Of a stretch of DNA of 64,000 nucleotides, positions 1-7,903 are shown in pieces. Position numbers and translations under genes: made by a program. Below the pieces are notes generated by a model. That model did no database searches. It worked only from the letters and a program-made list of their open reading frames with translations, and had not been told where the DNA came from. Position 1 is the stretch's first letter. Each line of letters starts with the position of its first letter. This DNA is from Bacillus sp. V3B (GTDB lineage: Bacteria; Bacillota; Bacilli; Bacillales; Cytobacillaceae), in assembly GCF_024494465.1 (NCBI RefSeq), contig NZ_JAETXM010000007.1:1-64000 (forward strand). Direction: 5' to 3'.

Positions 1-145
1 AATGAAACTTACATATCCATATCGTTAACAACCACATAGAAGAAAATGTATAATTCAATTCCCTTTAATCCTGCATCCTCCCCTAACGGTACAATATCAC
101 TAATGGATAAAATATCCTATTGTACAACCTCAACTAAGTTTTTTC

Positions 146-425
146 GGTTCTGGCGCAAAAACTTTTAAACACATACAAGTAATCTCTCAATCTTGGACAT
201 ACTGATACTATCAGTATAAAAAGGATGTGTATCGGTATGAAGAAACCAGCAGAATTCAAATGGAAGCATTATCAGCCTGACATTATCTTATTAACAGTAA
301 GATGGTACCTACGGTACAACTTGAGCTTTCGTAATTTGGTGGAAATGATGGAAGAGTGTGCCTATCGATGGCTCACACAACGATTATGCGTTGGGTTCAT
401 CAATATGGATCGGAAGAATTAAATG
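146..425 (+). mobile_element. IS6-family insertion sequence remnant (left end and transposase N-terminus)
   Basis: A terminal-repeat-like sequence beginning GGTTCTGGCGC lies at 146-156. From about 238 a transposase start follows (MKKPAEFKWKHYQPDIILLTV), the typical N-terminus of IS6-family DDE transposases. The reading frame is lost after the FRNLVEMMEE segment near 355, and the catalytic domain is absent. Two related copies occur at 44936-45694 and 48849-49158, and their shared ends support the assignment. This copy cannot encode active transposase. Confidence 0.75.
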
Positions 426-546
426 AAAGACACTCATGCCGCGTTGCGGCACCATCAAATGAATGAAAATGTTTTTAATACTAGTCTATTTCGCATTCAT
501 TCTGTCAATTCTGTTAATATGGCTGGCGAAGGAAGATCGTTCGACT

Positions 547-1186
547 ATGGTGCTTTTAAGCCCGCGTGGTAGACTGATTCACTACGACCAGGTACACCAC
601 AAATTGTTGCTCTCTAATTTCACACATTGAGTTTATGGATCAACAGATTGAACTGTTAAGTGAAGAAGTCCAGCGACGTATGCAGCCTTATGAAGAAGAT
701 ATTGAATTACTTGATTCTATTCCTGGCATAGGTAGAAGTCATGCGGAACAACTTTTGGCTGAAATAGGAATTGGCGTGGAAATTTCAAAACAATTCCCTT
801 CAGCTCCGCATTTATGTTCATAGGCTGGAATGGTTCCAGGTAACAACGAAAGTGCTGGGAAAAAGAAGTCCGGAAAAACAAGAAAAGGTAATAAAAAATT
901 ACGAGTAGCACTTGTTGAAGCAGCACATTCAGCAGCAAGAACAAAAAACACCTATCTTTCTTCCCAATATCAACGTTTGGCAGCAAGGGTTGGCAAAAAA
1001 CGTGCAGCAGTAGCCGTGGGACATACCATTTTAACAATTGTTTATCATCTTTTAAACAAGAGGCAACTTTATGTTGAGTTAGGTGCAGATTACTTTGACC
1101 GTCAGAAAAAAGAAATCGTGATCAAGCAATCTATAAAACGACTAGAGGTACTTGGTTGTAAAGTAACGATTGAATCCATAGCATAA
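547..1186 (+). pseudogene. IS110-family transposase C-terminal remnant with frameshift and in-frame stop
   Basis: Conceptual translation shows the C-terminal half of an IS110/IS116/IS902 transposase: SHIEFMDQQIELLSEEVQ, then LLDSIPGIGRSHAEQLLAEIG (the helix-hairpin-helix-like Transposase_20 segment), then AGMVPGNNESAGKKKSGKTR and a Lys-rich tail. A TAG codon at 821-823 sits where relatives usually have Trp before AGM, so a TGG to TAG change is likely. A frameshift near 611 separates an upstream stretch (GRLIHYDQVHHKLLLS). The N-terminal DEDD catalytic domain is missing. It is a dead copy. Confidence 0.8.
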
Positions 1187-1366
1187 TGAGACGCAACAAA
1201 TATAACTAATCAAGAGTCCAGATTTTTTTAAAAAAAGAATTTGACTGGGTCTAGTTTCGTATGCCCAAATTTCCCTACCACCATGTTTTTATTTTCAGGA
1301 TAGGATAGTTGAATAAGACGAACAAAACTTTTTTACTATTTTTCCTGGCTCTAAATTTATCCTTCT

Positions 1367-1920
1367 TTATCTTAAGTATTCCTTGTAAGTTGGATACTTG
1401 GGCATATAAGTACCTCCACCTGCTACCATTTCTTTTGTTTCAACATCATAAATTGCATATCTACCTCTAAATTCTTTTTCTGTGTCTTTAAAGGAATAAA
1501 AGAAATAAACTTGCCTATTTGGGCTAATTGCCTGATGTAGTTAATATCTATATCAGGGTAGGTTTGAAGAATATCTCCATCCCAAGTTATATAATTAAAT
1601 CCTTCTATCTCATTAAACAATAACTTTTTTCTAATATTTACTGATGCATCAGGCATTTCTTTAAAAAGAACAGTATCCAAATGTCTTTGCTTCTGCTTAT
1701 TCCTTCGGTAAAGGTCCTGATGTACAGGATACTTTATGTCTCTTAATGCCTGGTAAAATTCGTCTACAGTTTCATCAAAAACTTTTTCCTTATTTGCAGG
1801 ATATAGATATTCAATTTTATCTGAAGGCGTAGTTTGTGAATAAACAGGATTTTCTAATAAAATGGAAAGACTGCACGAAAATATAAACATATACAAACTA
1901 ATTAAGTATGGATTTTTCAT
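1367..1920 (-). pseudogene. Hypothetical secreted protein, C-terminus shifted out of frame
   Basis: The protein starts with a hydrophobic leader (about residues 1-28, ending near VYSQTTP), which suggests export. The open frame stops at 1423 after a Lys-rich tail. A +1 shift near 1545-1550 opens a much more protein-like continuation, QAISPNRQVYFFYSFKDTEK, followed by a segment ending YPTYKEYLR with a stop at 1367-1369. One base has therefore been gained or lost, either by mutation or by sequencing error. I do not recognise the family. An isolated - strand neighbour at 2037 is also a secreted unknown. Confidence 0.55.
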
Positions 1921-1987
1921 TTAGGTTACTCCTTTTTAAAAGTAACGTTCCCTAAATGTTCTTTGACTAACCCGTTTCTTGAACAAG

Positions 1988-2018
1988 AAAAAGCATTACC
2001 GTTGTTTCAGTAATGCAC
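1988..2018 (-). terminator. Rho-independent terminator
   Basis: Read on the - strand, the inverted repeat GCATTAC/GTAATGC is followed directly by TTTTTC. It lies just after the stop of the secreted protein encoded at 2037-2633. Confidence 0.7.
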
Positions 2019-2036
2019 CTGTTAGTACAATAAGTT

Positions 2037-2633
2037 TTATTGCTTAATATCATAAATTATTTTTTTGCTTTTTTCTATTTTACCGTTGCGAAAAACTTCA
2101 TATTTCTCTGGTACCTCTTTAATTATTGCGTGATATAAGAGATGTTGGTCTTTATCTGTATTACTTTTCTCATCTTCCACAAAAACTTTTAATGTGCTTT
2201 CTTCAATTTTTACTTTTATACTTTGTTTTTTTGAAACATCTTCTTTTGAATAAATTGTAAATATCTGTTTGCCAGAGTGTATTTTAACCCCTTTTACATA
2301 TACACCGTTCGGTACATCATTTTCTGTAAAATTGGGGTTCAATGGGAGCTTTATTAAATCAAGCTGTGCATTAACTTGTTTTTCTGTTTCGCTATAATAC
2401 TTCGGTGTATTAGGCATTGGTTCTGATAGCGAGCCTTTCGGTAAGGGAAAAGGATGCATTATTTTTGGCATTCCTTTAGGTAAAGGCGATAAACCATTAT
2501 CAAAGACATATTTATTATTTGTTACTACTCCAGCCTTTTCTTTTTCGGTTTCATTTAGATTATTACTAAGTATAGGTTGTCCAATTAGAAGACCTAAAGC
2601 AAATAATAGGAAAAACGATAAGATTATTTTCAA
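2037..2633 (-). CDS. Hypothetical exported protein, 198 aa
   Basis: A 198-residue protein with a clear N-terminal signal-like segment (MKIILSFFLLFALGLLIG, residues 1-18), followed by a Pro-rich linker (PLPKGMPKIMHPFPLPKG, about residues 51-68) and a soluble Lys/Glu-rich C-terminal region that may form a small beta domain. No lipobox cysteine is visible, so secretion or membrane tethering is more likely than lipidation. An AGGAGG-like site precedes the ATG, and a terminator follows the gene. No family was recognised and no function is assigned. Confidence 0.6.
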   Translation of the reverse strand: MKIILSFFLLFALGLLIGQPILSNNLNETEKEKAGVVTNNKYVFDNGLSPLPKGMPKIMHPFPLPKGSLSEPMPNTPKYYSETEKQVNAQLDLIKLPLNPNFTENDVPNGVYVKGVKIHSGKQIFTIYSKEDVSKKQSIKVKIEESTLKVFVEDEKSNTDKDQHLLYHAIIKEVPEKYEVFRNGKIEKSKKIIYDIKQ

Positions 2634-2639
2634 AATATC

Positions 2640-3331
2640 TCCTCCTTATCATATATCTATTTCTTTTTAAATGAGTAAATTACAACTAGAAAATACTATT
2701 ACTTTATATAACTAAAATTTTTTCCATTCTTCTTTCCCAATCTTATTTCACTAACCCTTTAGTTTAAGTATACTTCTTCACAATATCCATTAGCATTACT
2801 AAAGAATTTGGCCCGATTGCGGAATAGAGTGACTAGAGCTTTTAACTTTACTCCATTTTTTATAAAGTAGAATTTTTTATGGAATCACCGTAACAAAAAT
2901 AACCATTTTTGTTACAACAATCCAAGGGCTAATTACCAGTTTAGTGTCACTTTACATTTTATTTTGCATGTTTTTGACAAGATAATTTGCACATGATTTT
3001 ACAAACTAGATTTTAGAACGGTCCAAATGCTTTTTCAATTACTATCAATAGAGTACACTCATTTAATAACTCTAAAGAAACAATAAATATTAAGCAAAAC
3101 CCCGTCTATAGTTAATGTTTTAGATGTGGCGCTTCATTCCTCGAATCGTTTCCTTACCCCTCGTAGACAACTGTGCACCAATCGCTCATTCGTCTAGGAT
3201 TGAAGCAGTTTAGCTTTTACCATACATCACTTGGTCTGAAGAACTGACTCGACATTAGATAGCTTTCGCCACATAAAATGAGTGATTTAGAACATAATAA
3301 AAACAATAAAAAAGGAAAGAGGCGCAATTAA
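2640..3331. other. Intergenic region, no gene recognised
   Basis: About 690 bp of AT-rich sequence with no convincing reading frame on either strand. The stretch 3110-3290 has somewhat higher GC and could be degraded mobile-element DNA, but I could not match it to a known end or protein. Confidence 0.4.
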
Positions 3332-3448
3332 ATGAACATTCCTAGATACTCAGCGGAAAGTGCATTAGGAGTGGACGTAAGGGGAAAAAACAAAACAAAT
3401 TTGAAAAAAATAGATCAGTATTTTCTGAACCCAATCATTCATAAGTAA
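3332..3448 (+). CDS. Small ORF, 38 aa, N-terminus MNIPRYSAESALG
   Basis: ATG at 3332 follows a GGAAAGAGG Shine-Dalgarno sequence at a suitable distance. The peptide opens with MNIPRYSAESALGVDVRG and is basic in its middle and C-terminus. The opening resembles a set of very short bacterial proteins starting M-N-hydrophobic-P-x-[YF]-[ST]-A-E that I recall from Bacillales and other phyla but cannot name. A perfect palindromic terminator follows 50 bp downstream, which supports a real transcription unit. Function unknown. Confidence 0.45.
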   Translation: MNIPRYSAESALGVDVRGKNKTNLKKIDQYFLNPIIHK

Positions 3449-3500
3449 ATCCAAGGAAATGAAGTATACGGACCATTAAATTTAAATAGGATTTGGGATC

Positions 3501-3540
3501 AAATGGGCTAGCCAGTAGTTAACTACTGGCTAGCCCATTT
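3501..3540. terminator. Perfect 40-bp palindrome, probable bidirectional terminator
   Basis: Two 20-base arms (AAATGGGCTAGCCAGTAGTT and its exact complement) meet with no spacer. The stem is GC-rich at its core and flanked by A and T runs. It lies between the small + strand gene ending at 3448 and the - strand gene ending at 3748. Confidence 0.7.
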
Positions 3541-3718
3541 ATTGAAGTAGGTTGCTGTTTTGACAAAAAAAAGTGCATTTTAATTTAGTGCTTCACCTCA
3601 TTGGAGTTATATAAAAAACTTCTTTTTATATTATTGATTTATCTTAAATATAACACCAAAGAGACTCATTAGAACCTCTTTTGATAGGGGTGGTGTACAT
3701 AAGGGCCCAATATGTAAA

Positions 3719-3754
3719 GTAGAGCAGCTATGCTTGCAATTTCTACTCTACTGT
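3719..3754 (-). terminator. Probable terminator
   Basis: An inverted repeat (AGTAGAG arms with one G-U pair) overlaps the end of the - strand gene at 3748-4092. The T-run is weak, so termination efficiency is uncertain. Confidence 0.45.
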
Positions 3755-4092
3755 TTTTTAGGATTAAAAAGTCGTATATTATTAAGACTGTTTACATCTC
3801 GTCCCGTAAAGGTACTCATCTTTTTATTTGTTAGACCTTCTAATTTTTGAACGGCTATTTGGAATTCCTCATTATCCATTTGTCCCGTGGCAAAGAGGGA
3901 ACATAAAATGGCGAATCCAATGGCTGTTGTGTCAACATTTACATCAACCTTTAAATCAACATCGGAGTTTCCACTATGGCCAATTGAATTGATACTTTCG
4001 TTATCATTGTCAATGATACTTTTTTCATTGGAACTTACATTTGTTTTTAATTCTGATTCTTCATTCATAAATATTCTTTTTCTTCTTGCCAT
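3748..4092 (-). CDS. Hypothetical Asp/Asn/Ser-rich protein, 114 aa
   Basis: The protein begins MARRKRIF, the same basic opening as its upstream neighbour (MSRRKRDRH). It continues through an acidic Asn/Ser-rich segment, then a short alternating Asp/Val stretch (DVDLKVDVNVD, about residues 45-55) leading into a hydrophobic helix TAIGFAILCSLFATGQMD. The N-terminus and composition are shared with the 4141-4473 product, which suggests a paired function, and both genes are on the same strand. The alternating acidic-hydrophobic pattern recalls some spore-surface proteins. That is only a resemblance; I do not recognise the family. Confidence 0.55.
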   Translation of the reverse strand: MARRKRIFMNEESELKTNVSSNEKSIIDNDNESINSIGHSGNSDVDLKVDVNVDTTAIGFAILCSLFATGQMDNEEFQIAVQKLEGLTNKKMSTFTGRDVNSLNNIRLFNPKKQ

Positions 4093-4140
4093 ATTATCAC
4101 CTTATTTTTAAATAGGTGAGATAATAATACCCCACACCCC

Positions 4141-4473
4141 TTAAAAGTCTACTTCAACATCAGTATCTTGATCTTGTTCATTGTCCTGATCTTGGTCGGA
4201 TCTCACACGTGCGTTGCTTCTGCTGTTTAAACTTATATCCACACAAGAGTTACCAGACTTAACGAGTCTAGCACGGGCTACGTTTATGTTTTTATCAGTA
4301 TTCCGCACCTCCGCATCAGCATCAGAATCTACATCTGTTCTATTTTGAATATCAGTTTCGAAATCGTTATCAACATCAATATTTACATCTGTATTGCTGT
4401 CATTTCTTCTCCTTTTGGCTGACCCACTAAAAAAATCTTGATTTCCGTGACGGTCACGTTTTCTTCTACTCAT
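4141..4473 (-). CDS. Hypothetical highly polar Asp-rich protein, 110 aa
   Basis: The start chosen is ATG at 4473 (MSRRKRDRHGNQDFFSGSAK), because an AAAGGAG site precedes it. A longer reading to 4521 lacks such a site. The body is dominated by alternating Asp/Asn and hydrophobic residues (for example NTDVNIDVDNDFETDIQN) and ends DNEQDQDTDVEVDF. It probably forms a low-complexity beta or disordered surface protein. It shares the basic opening of the downstream 114-aa protein. A spore-coat-type role is possible but unproven. Confidence 0.6.
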   Translation of the reverse strand: MSRRKRDRHGNQDFFSGSAKRRRNDSNTDVNIDVDNDFETDIQNRTDVDSDADAEVRNTDKNINVARARLVKSGNSCVDISLNSRSNARVRSDQDQDNEQDQDTDVEVDF

Positions 4474-4708
4474 CTTTTCCACTCCTTTGCTTGCTTTGAT
4501 AATAATATATTCAGTTCTCATACTAAAGGATTGGATATTACACCGAGTGTATTTGCCCTTTTGGGGTCCAGACGCATGCCCCTATTACAACTCCTTAAAT
4601 AAGTTTTAGATTTCTTCCATGTGGAGGGATCTTTTTTTACAACATAATTAAAAGTCTTTAAAATGATTTGTATTGTATTTTAATAAATTTCGATATAAAT
4701 AGTCTAAT

Positions 4709-4758
4709 ATATAAAACAAGACCTCTCAGAATTGATTCTGAGAGGTCTTGTTTTATAT
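4709..4758 (-). terminator. Long perfect-stem terminator
   Basis: A 24-bp perfect inverted repeat with a 2-base loop (core GACCTCTCAGAAT / ATTCTGAGAGGTC) overlaps the stop codon of the XRE gene and ends in a TTTTATAT tract on either strand. Confidence 0.8.
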
Positions 4759-4982
4759 TACATGTCCCAAAAGTCATCGCTTTTAATATTCGGATCAATT
4801 TCTCTCAATGCTTTTAATATTTTTTTCATTGTGCGCTGATTAGGTGAACGATCTTTGTCACTGGTTAAGTCCCCAATTGTATTTTTATTTAATCCTGTTT
4901 TCTCTCTAAGCCATGACTGGGAAATCCCTCGTTTATCCAACCACTTACCTAACTTTGTACGTGTTTTTCCAATTCCGAACAT
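4758..4982 (-). CDS. XRE-family helix-turn-helix regulator, 74 aa
   Basis: The start is taken at ATG 4982 (MFGIGKTRTKLGKWL), preceded by AAGGAGAGTGAGAAC. An upstream ATG at 5015 has a weaker context. The protein is essentially one Cro/CI-type HTH: GKWLDKRGISQSWLREKTGL, then NKNTIGDLTSDKDR as the recognition region, with a tail ending SDDFWDM. It is divergent from three small + strand genes (5134-5839), the usual arrangement for a phage or ICE repressor controlling a neighbouring early operon. The target is not known. Confidence 0.8.
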   Translation of the reverse strand: MFGIGKTRTKLGKWLDKRGISQSWLREKTGLNKNTIGDLTSDKDRSPNQRTMKKILKALREIDPNIKSDDFWDM

Positions 4983-5133
4983 GTTCTCACTCTCCTTAGA
5001 ACCATTCATGTCCAATAATCCTAAAAAATAAACCTTTTTATCCTGAAAAATGCGGAATAGTGGACAAGCGGTAACTAATAACCTTTAACAAAGGCGTCAC
5101 AGGGCGTCAAAGTTTAAAGGAGATGTTTTACCT

Positions 5134-5265
5134 ATGGCAAAGAACAAAAGACGTCAAAAAGAGGATTTAGAAGAGTTTGAGAATGATAATGACGGTGAGT
5201 TTGATATGAGTTTTGTAATTATTCCCCTAGTTATTTTCTTAGTTATGGGATTTTTCACGAGATAG
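5134..5265 (+). CDS. Small membrane protein, 43 aa
   Basis: ATG at 5134 follows an AAAGGAGATG site. The first half is charged (MAKNKRRQKEDLEEFENDND). The second half is one hydrophobic helix (FVIIPLVIFLVMGFF), predicting a single-pass protein with an acidic N-terminal tail. It is the first gene of a tight three-gene set with 5281 and 5537. No family was recognised. Confidence 0.5.
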   Translation: MAKNKRRQKEDLEEFENDNDGEFDMSFVIIPLVIFLVMGFFTR

Positions 5266-5280
5266 AGGGAGGGACGTCAG

Positions 5281-5727
5281 ATGTATAGACCTACAGTTCG
5301 CTATGATGATATTTTTCGAGAATATGTAGATAGTCTTTTTCATGCTACTCATTTGGATCGAAATCAAATTATAAGAGCTGCTCTTTTTGCATCAGCTCAT
5401 TCAAAAGAATTTCAAAATCTTATGAACGAATATAAAAAGATAGACGTCTCCTTCCCTCCACCTTTATGGGATATAGATCAACGCCGTTATTGGATGGAGC
5501 AAAGCCCTGGAATAAAAGAGAGGAGGAAGGACGTCAATGTTAAGCATGGAGGAACAAAGAAAACTGAAAATGTTATTGGAGATTATGAACCAGGACGAAG
5601 ATCAGCAGAGAACGAGCAATATAGATGTGAGCAATCGGAAACGAGACGATCAGGGGAGATTCCTTCCCAACGAATCGTTTCCAAAGGAAAAAGAGGAATT
5701 AAAATTACGATCAATAAGACTCGTTAA
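5281..5727 (+). CDS. Hypothetical phage/ICE-like protein, 148 aa, overlapping the next gene
   Basis: Begins MYRPTVRYDDIFREYVDSLF, followed by a helical region (HLDRNQIIRAALFASAHS) that resembles small Bacillus phage or conjugative-element proteins seen beside XRE repressors. A GAGGGAGGGACGTCAG site precedes ATG 5281. The last about 64 residues overlap the next gene in another frame for 191 bp and are low-complexity and basic. The conserved protein may therefore have ended near codon 86-90, with the tail arising from a lost stop or frameshift. Function unknown. Confidence 0.5.
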   Translation: MYRPTVRYDDIFREYVDSLFHATHLDRNQIIRAALFASAHSKEFQNLMNEYKKIDVSFPPPLWDIDQRRYWMEQSPGIKERRKDVNVKHGGTKKTENVIGDYEPGRRSAENEQYRCEQSETRRSGEIPSQRIVSKGKRGIKITINKTR

Positions 5728-5839
5728 AGTAAAAGGAAGTTATGGAACATACTTAGTAAAAGATTGGGAATCAACTTGGAGAGCAATAGGGGCAATTAGT
5801 GTAATAGGTATTCTTGCAATTTTAGCTATGATCTTTTAA
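5537..5839 (+). CDS. Hypothetical small membrane-anchored protein, 100 aa
   Basis: ATG at 5537 has an excellent GAGGAGG site followed by ACGTCA, the same bases found between the ribosome site and the ATG of the gene at 5281. The N-terminal two-thirds is charged and soluble. The C-terminus is a hydrophobic helix (AIGAISVIGILAILAMIF). It overlaps the end of the preceding gene by 191 bp. It is the last of the three small genes divergent from the XRE regulator. No family recognised. Confidence 0.5.
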   Translation: MLSMEEQRKLKMLLEIMNQDEDQQRTSNIDVSNRKRDDQGRFLPNESFPKEKEELKLRSIRLVKVKGSYGTYLVKDWESTWRAIGAISVIGILAILAMIF

Positions 5840-5876
5840 TTAAAACGCATTTATTTGAATAAATTTGCAAAAATGA

Positions 5877-5910
5877 TTCGCAACTTTGCGAAAAATTATC
5901 GCTTTTGCGA
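5877..5910 (+). promoter_or_regulatory. Enhancer (UAS1) for sigma-54 activator
   Basis: A perfect 16-bp palindrome TTCGCAACTTTGCGAA (5877-5892) is followed by ATTATC and a third half-site TTTTGCGA. The same 33-34 bp block precedes all five sigma-54 promoters here. It ends 41 bp before the -24 element, and the activator encoded at 9752 is the obvious candidate ligand. Confidence 0.8.
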
Positions 5911-5950
5911 GATTGCATGTTCCTCGGTCTTTATTTATAAAGGACAACTG

Positions 5951-5967
5951 TTGGCATGATACTTGCA
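5951..5967 (+). promoter_or_regulatory. Sigma-54 (-24/-12) promoter P1
   Basis: TTGGCATGATACTTGCA matches the sigma-54 consensus (GG at -24, GC at -12, correct spacing). It drives etfB-etfA-acyl-CoA dehydrogenase, with a leader of about 110 nt. Confidence 0.88.
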
Positions 5968-6090
5968 ACATGATTAAGCGAGAGGGGGAAGGATTCATTC
6001 ACTATTTCAATTACAGAATAACTAGATTTTTTACTTTAGATAGTATTCAAGTATTGGATACACATATGAAACGAAAAAGGAGAGACACAA

Positions 6091-6861
6091 ATGAACATCT
6101 ACGTGATGATGAAGCGTACCTTTGATACAGAAGAAAGGATTCAAGTTGAAAACGGTACTATTAGGAGCGATGGTGTTGAGTATATCATTAATCCTTATGA
6201 CGAATACGCCATCGAGGAAGCGATTGCTTTAAAGGAGAAACACGGCGGTGAAGTGACGGTCCTAACCTTAGGAGAAGAGGAAGCGGAAAAGGAGCTTCGT
6301 ACAGCGCTTGCCATGGGAGCTGACAAAGCTGTATTGATTGATAGCGATGACTTGGAAGAAATCGATCAATTTTCTACCGCTACTATCCTAGCAACCTACT
6401 TGAAAGATAAAGAGGCAGATATCGTCCTGGCAGGAAATGTAGCCGTTGATGGTGGTTCGGGTCAAGTAGGTCCGCGTGTAGCCGAGATGCTGGGGATCCC
6501 TCAGGTCACAGCCATTACAAATCTTACGATTGAAGATGGGAAAGCCATCCTCATTCATGATGTGGAAGGGGATGAAGAAACACTTGAAGTATCACTCCCT
6601 GTTCTTGTGACCACTCAACAAGGTTTGAATGAACCACGCTATCCTTCCCTGCCTGGGATTATGAAAGCCAAGAAGAAACCATTAGAGACACTCGAGTTAG
6701 GTGATTTAGATTTAGAAGAAGATGATGTAGAAGCTAAAACGGAAAAGATTGATATCTTCCTGTCGCCAAAGAAACAACAAGGAAAAGTGTTAGCGGGCGA
6801 ATTAAATAATCAGGTCCAACAGCTTGTTTCATTATTAAAAATGGAAGCAAAAGTCATTTAA
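6091..6861 (+). CDS. etfB: Electron transfer flavoprotein subunit beta (copy 1)
   Basis: EtfB pairs with EtfA, binds AMP, and carries electrons from acyl-CoA dehydrogenases to the membrane quinone oxidoreductase. The 256-aa product starts MNIYVMMKRTFDTEE and contains the EtfB core: NPYDEYAIEEAIALKEKHGGEV, the ALAMGADKAVLIDSDD segment, and DGGSGQVGPRVAEMLGIPQVT in the nucleotide-binding region. An AAAGGAGAGACACAA site precedes ATG 6091. It is the first gene under P1, 13 bp before etfA. A second copy at 20683 is nearly identical along most of its length. Confidence 0.95.
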   Translation: MNIYVMMKRTFDTEERIQVENGTIRSDGVEYIINPYDEYAIEEAIALKEKHGGEVTVLTLGEEEAEKELRTALAMGADKAVLIDSDDLEEIDQFSTATILATYLKDKEADIVLAGNVAVDGGSGQVGPRVAEMLGIPQVTAITNLTIEDGKAILIHDVEGDEETLEVSLPVLVTTQQGLNEPRYPSLPGIMKAKKKPLETLELGDLDLEEDDVEAKTEKIDIFLSPKKQQGKVLAGELNNQVQQLVSLLKMEAKVI

Positions 6862-6874
6862 TAGGAGGGTTGTT

Positions 6875-7849
6875 ATGGGAAGAAAAGTATTAGTGTTAGG
6901 CGAAATTCGTGACGGTGTAGTAAGAAACGTTTCCTTTGAAGCCATTGCAGCAGCCAAACGTATTGCAGACGCTGGAGAGGTGGTTGCCGCATTATTTGGA
7001 GAAACAATTGGTGATGAAATCGTAACCATGCTTCATTATGGAGCAGACCGCGTAGTGAAAGGCGAACATCCGGATTTCAAAAAATATACGACCGATGCCT
7101 ACCAGCAAGCTTTACTCCAAGTTCTAGATGCAGAAAAACCAGATGGTCTTGTGATGGGACATACAGCCCAAGGAAAGGATTTGTCCCCAAGAATTGCGAC
7201 TAAAATAAATGCCGGGCTTGTTTCTGATGTGGTCAATATTGAAAATGATGGTGGAAATGTCATTTTCACGACCCCTATTTATTCGGGGAAAGCATTTGAA
7301 AAGGTCAAAATCAATGAGGGAATCTTATTCGCTACAATTCGCCCTAATAACATTACTCCACTAGAAAAAGATGAATCACGTTCCGGTGATGTCAATGAAA
7401 TAAGTGTGGATATTAAAAATCTTCGCACCACCATTAAAGATATTGTCCGGAAGTCTACTGGCGGAATCGATTTGTCAGAAGCAAAAATTATTGTTTCCGG
7501 CGGACGTGGTGTAAAGGGTGCAGAGGGCTTTACTATTTTGGAGGAACTTGCCCAAGATCTAGGGGCTGCAGTAGGTGCCTCACGAGGTGCGTGTGACGCA
7601 GGTTATTGCGATTATTCTTTACAAATCGGACAAACGGGTAAGGTTGTTACTCCGGATCTCTATATTGCCGTTGGGATTTCAGGTGCCATTCAACATTTAG
7701 CAGGGATGTCGAATTCAAAAGTCATTGTGGCGATTAATAAGGATCCAGAAGCCCCTATTTTTGATGTAGCAGATTATGGAATTGTTGGGGATTTATTCGA
7801 AGTTGTTCCATTGTTTATTGAAGAAATGAAAAGTGTAGCTGTTAGCTGA
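6875..7849 (+). CDS. etfA: Electron transfer flavoprotein subunit alpha (copy 1)
   Basis: EtfA carries the redox FAD of the EtfAB heterodimer. The 324-aa protein has the N-terminal domain (GRKVLVLGEIRDGVVRN), a VFTTPIYSGKAFEK linker, and the C-terminal FAD domain with IIVSGGRGVKGAEGF, GASRGACDAGYCDYSLQIGQ, and [20 protein letters not shown] followed by [16 protein letters not shown] precedes the start. It is translated with etfB and followed 54 bp later by a GCDH-like dehydrogenase, its probable electron donor. Confidence 0.95.
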   Translation: MGRKVLVLGEIRDGVVRNVSFEAIAAAKRIADAGEVVAALFGETIGDEIVTMLHYGADRVVKGEHPDFKKYTTDAYQQALLQVLDAEKPDGLVMGHTAQGKDLSPRIATKINAGLVSDVVNIENDGGNVIFTTPIYSGKAFEKVKINEGILFATIRPNNITPLEKDESRSGDVNEISVDIKNLRTTIKDIVRKSTGGIDLSEAKIIVSGGRGVKGAEGFTILEELAQDLGAAVGASRGACDAGYCDYSLQIGQTGKVVTPDLYIAVGISGAIQHLAGMSNSKVIVAINKDPEAPIFDVADYGIVGDLFEVVPLFIEEMKSVAVS

Positions 7850-7903
7850 ATTAGGTACTAAAGCAATATCTTGTATATAAATGAGAATTAGGAGGAATTT
7901 TGA

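Noticed and set aside
5886-6125. Open frame across the UAS1-P1 region
   Set aside because: It covers the enhancer, promoter and leader, has no ribosome site and runs into etfB in another frame.
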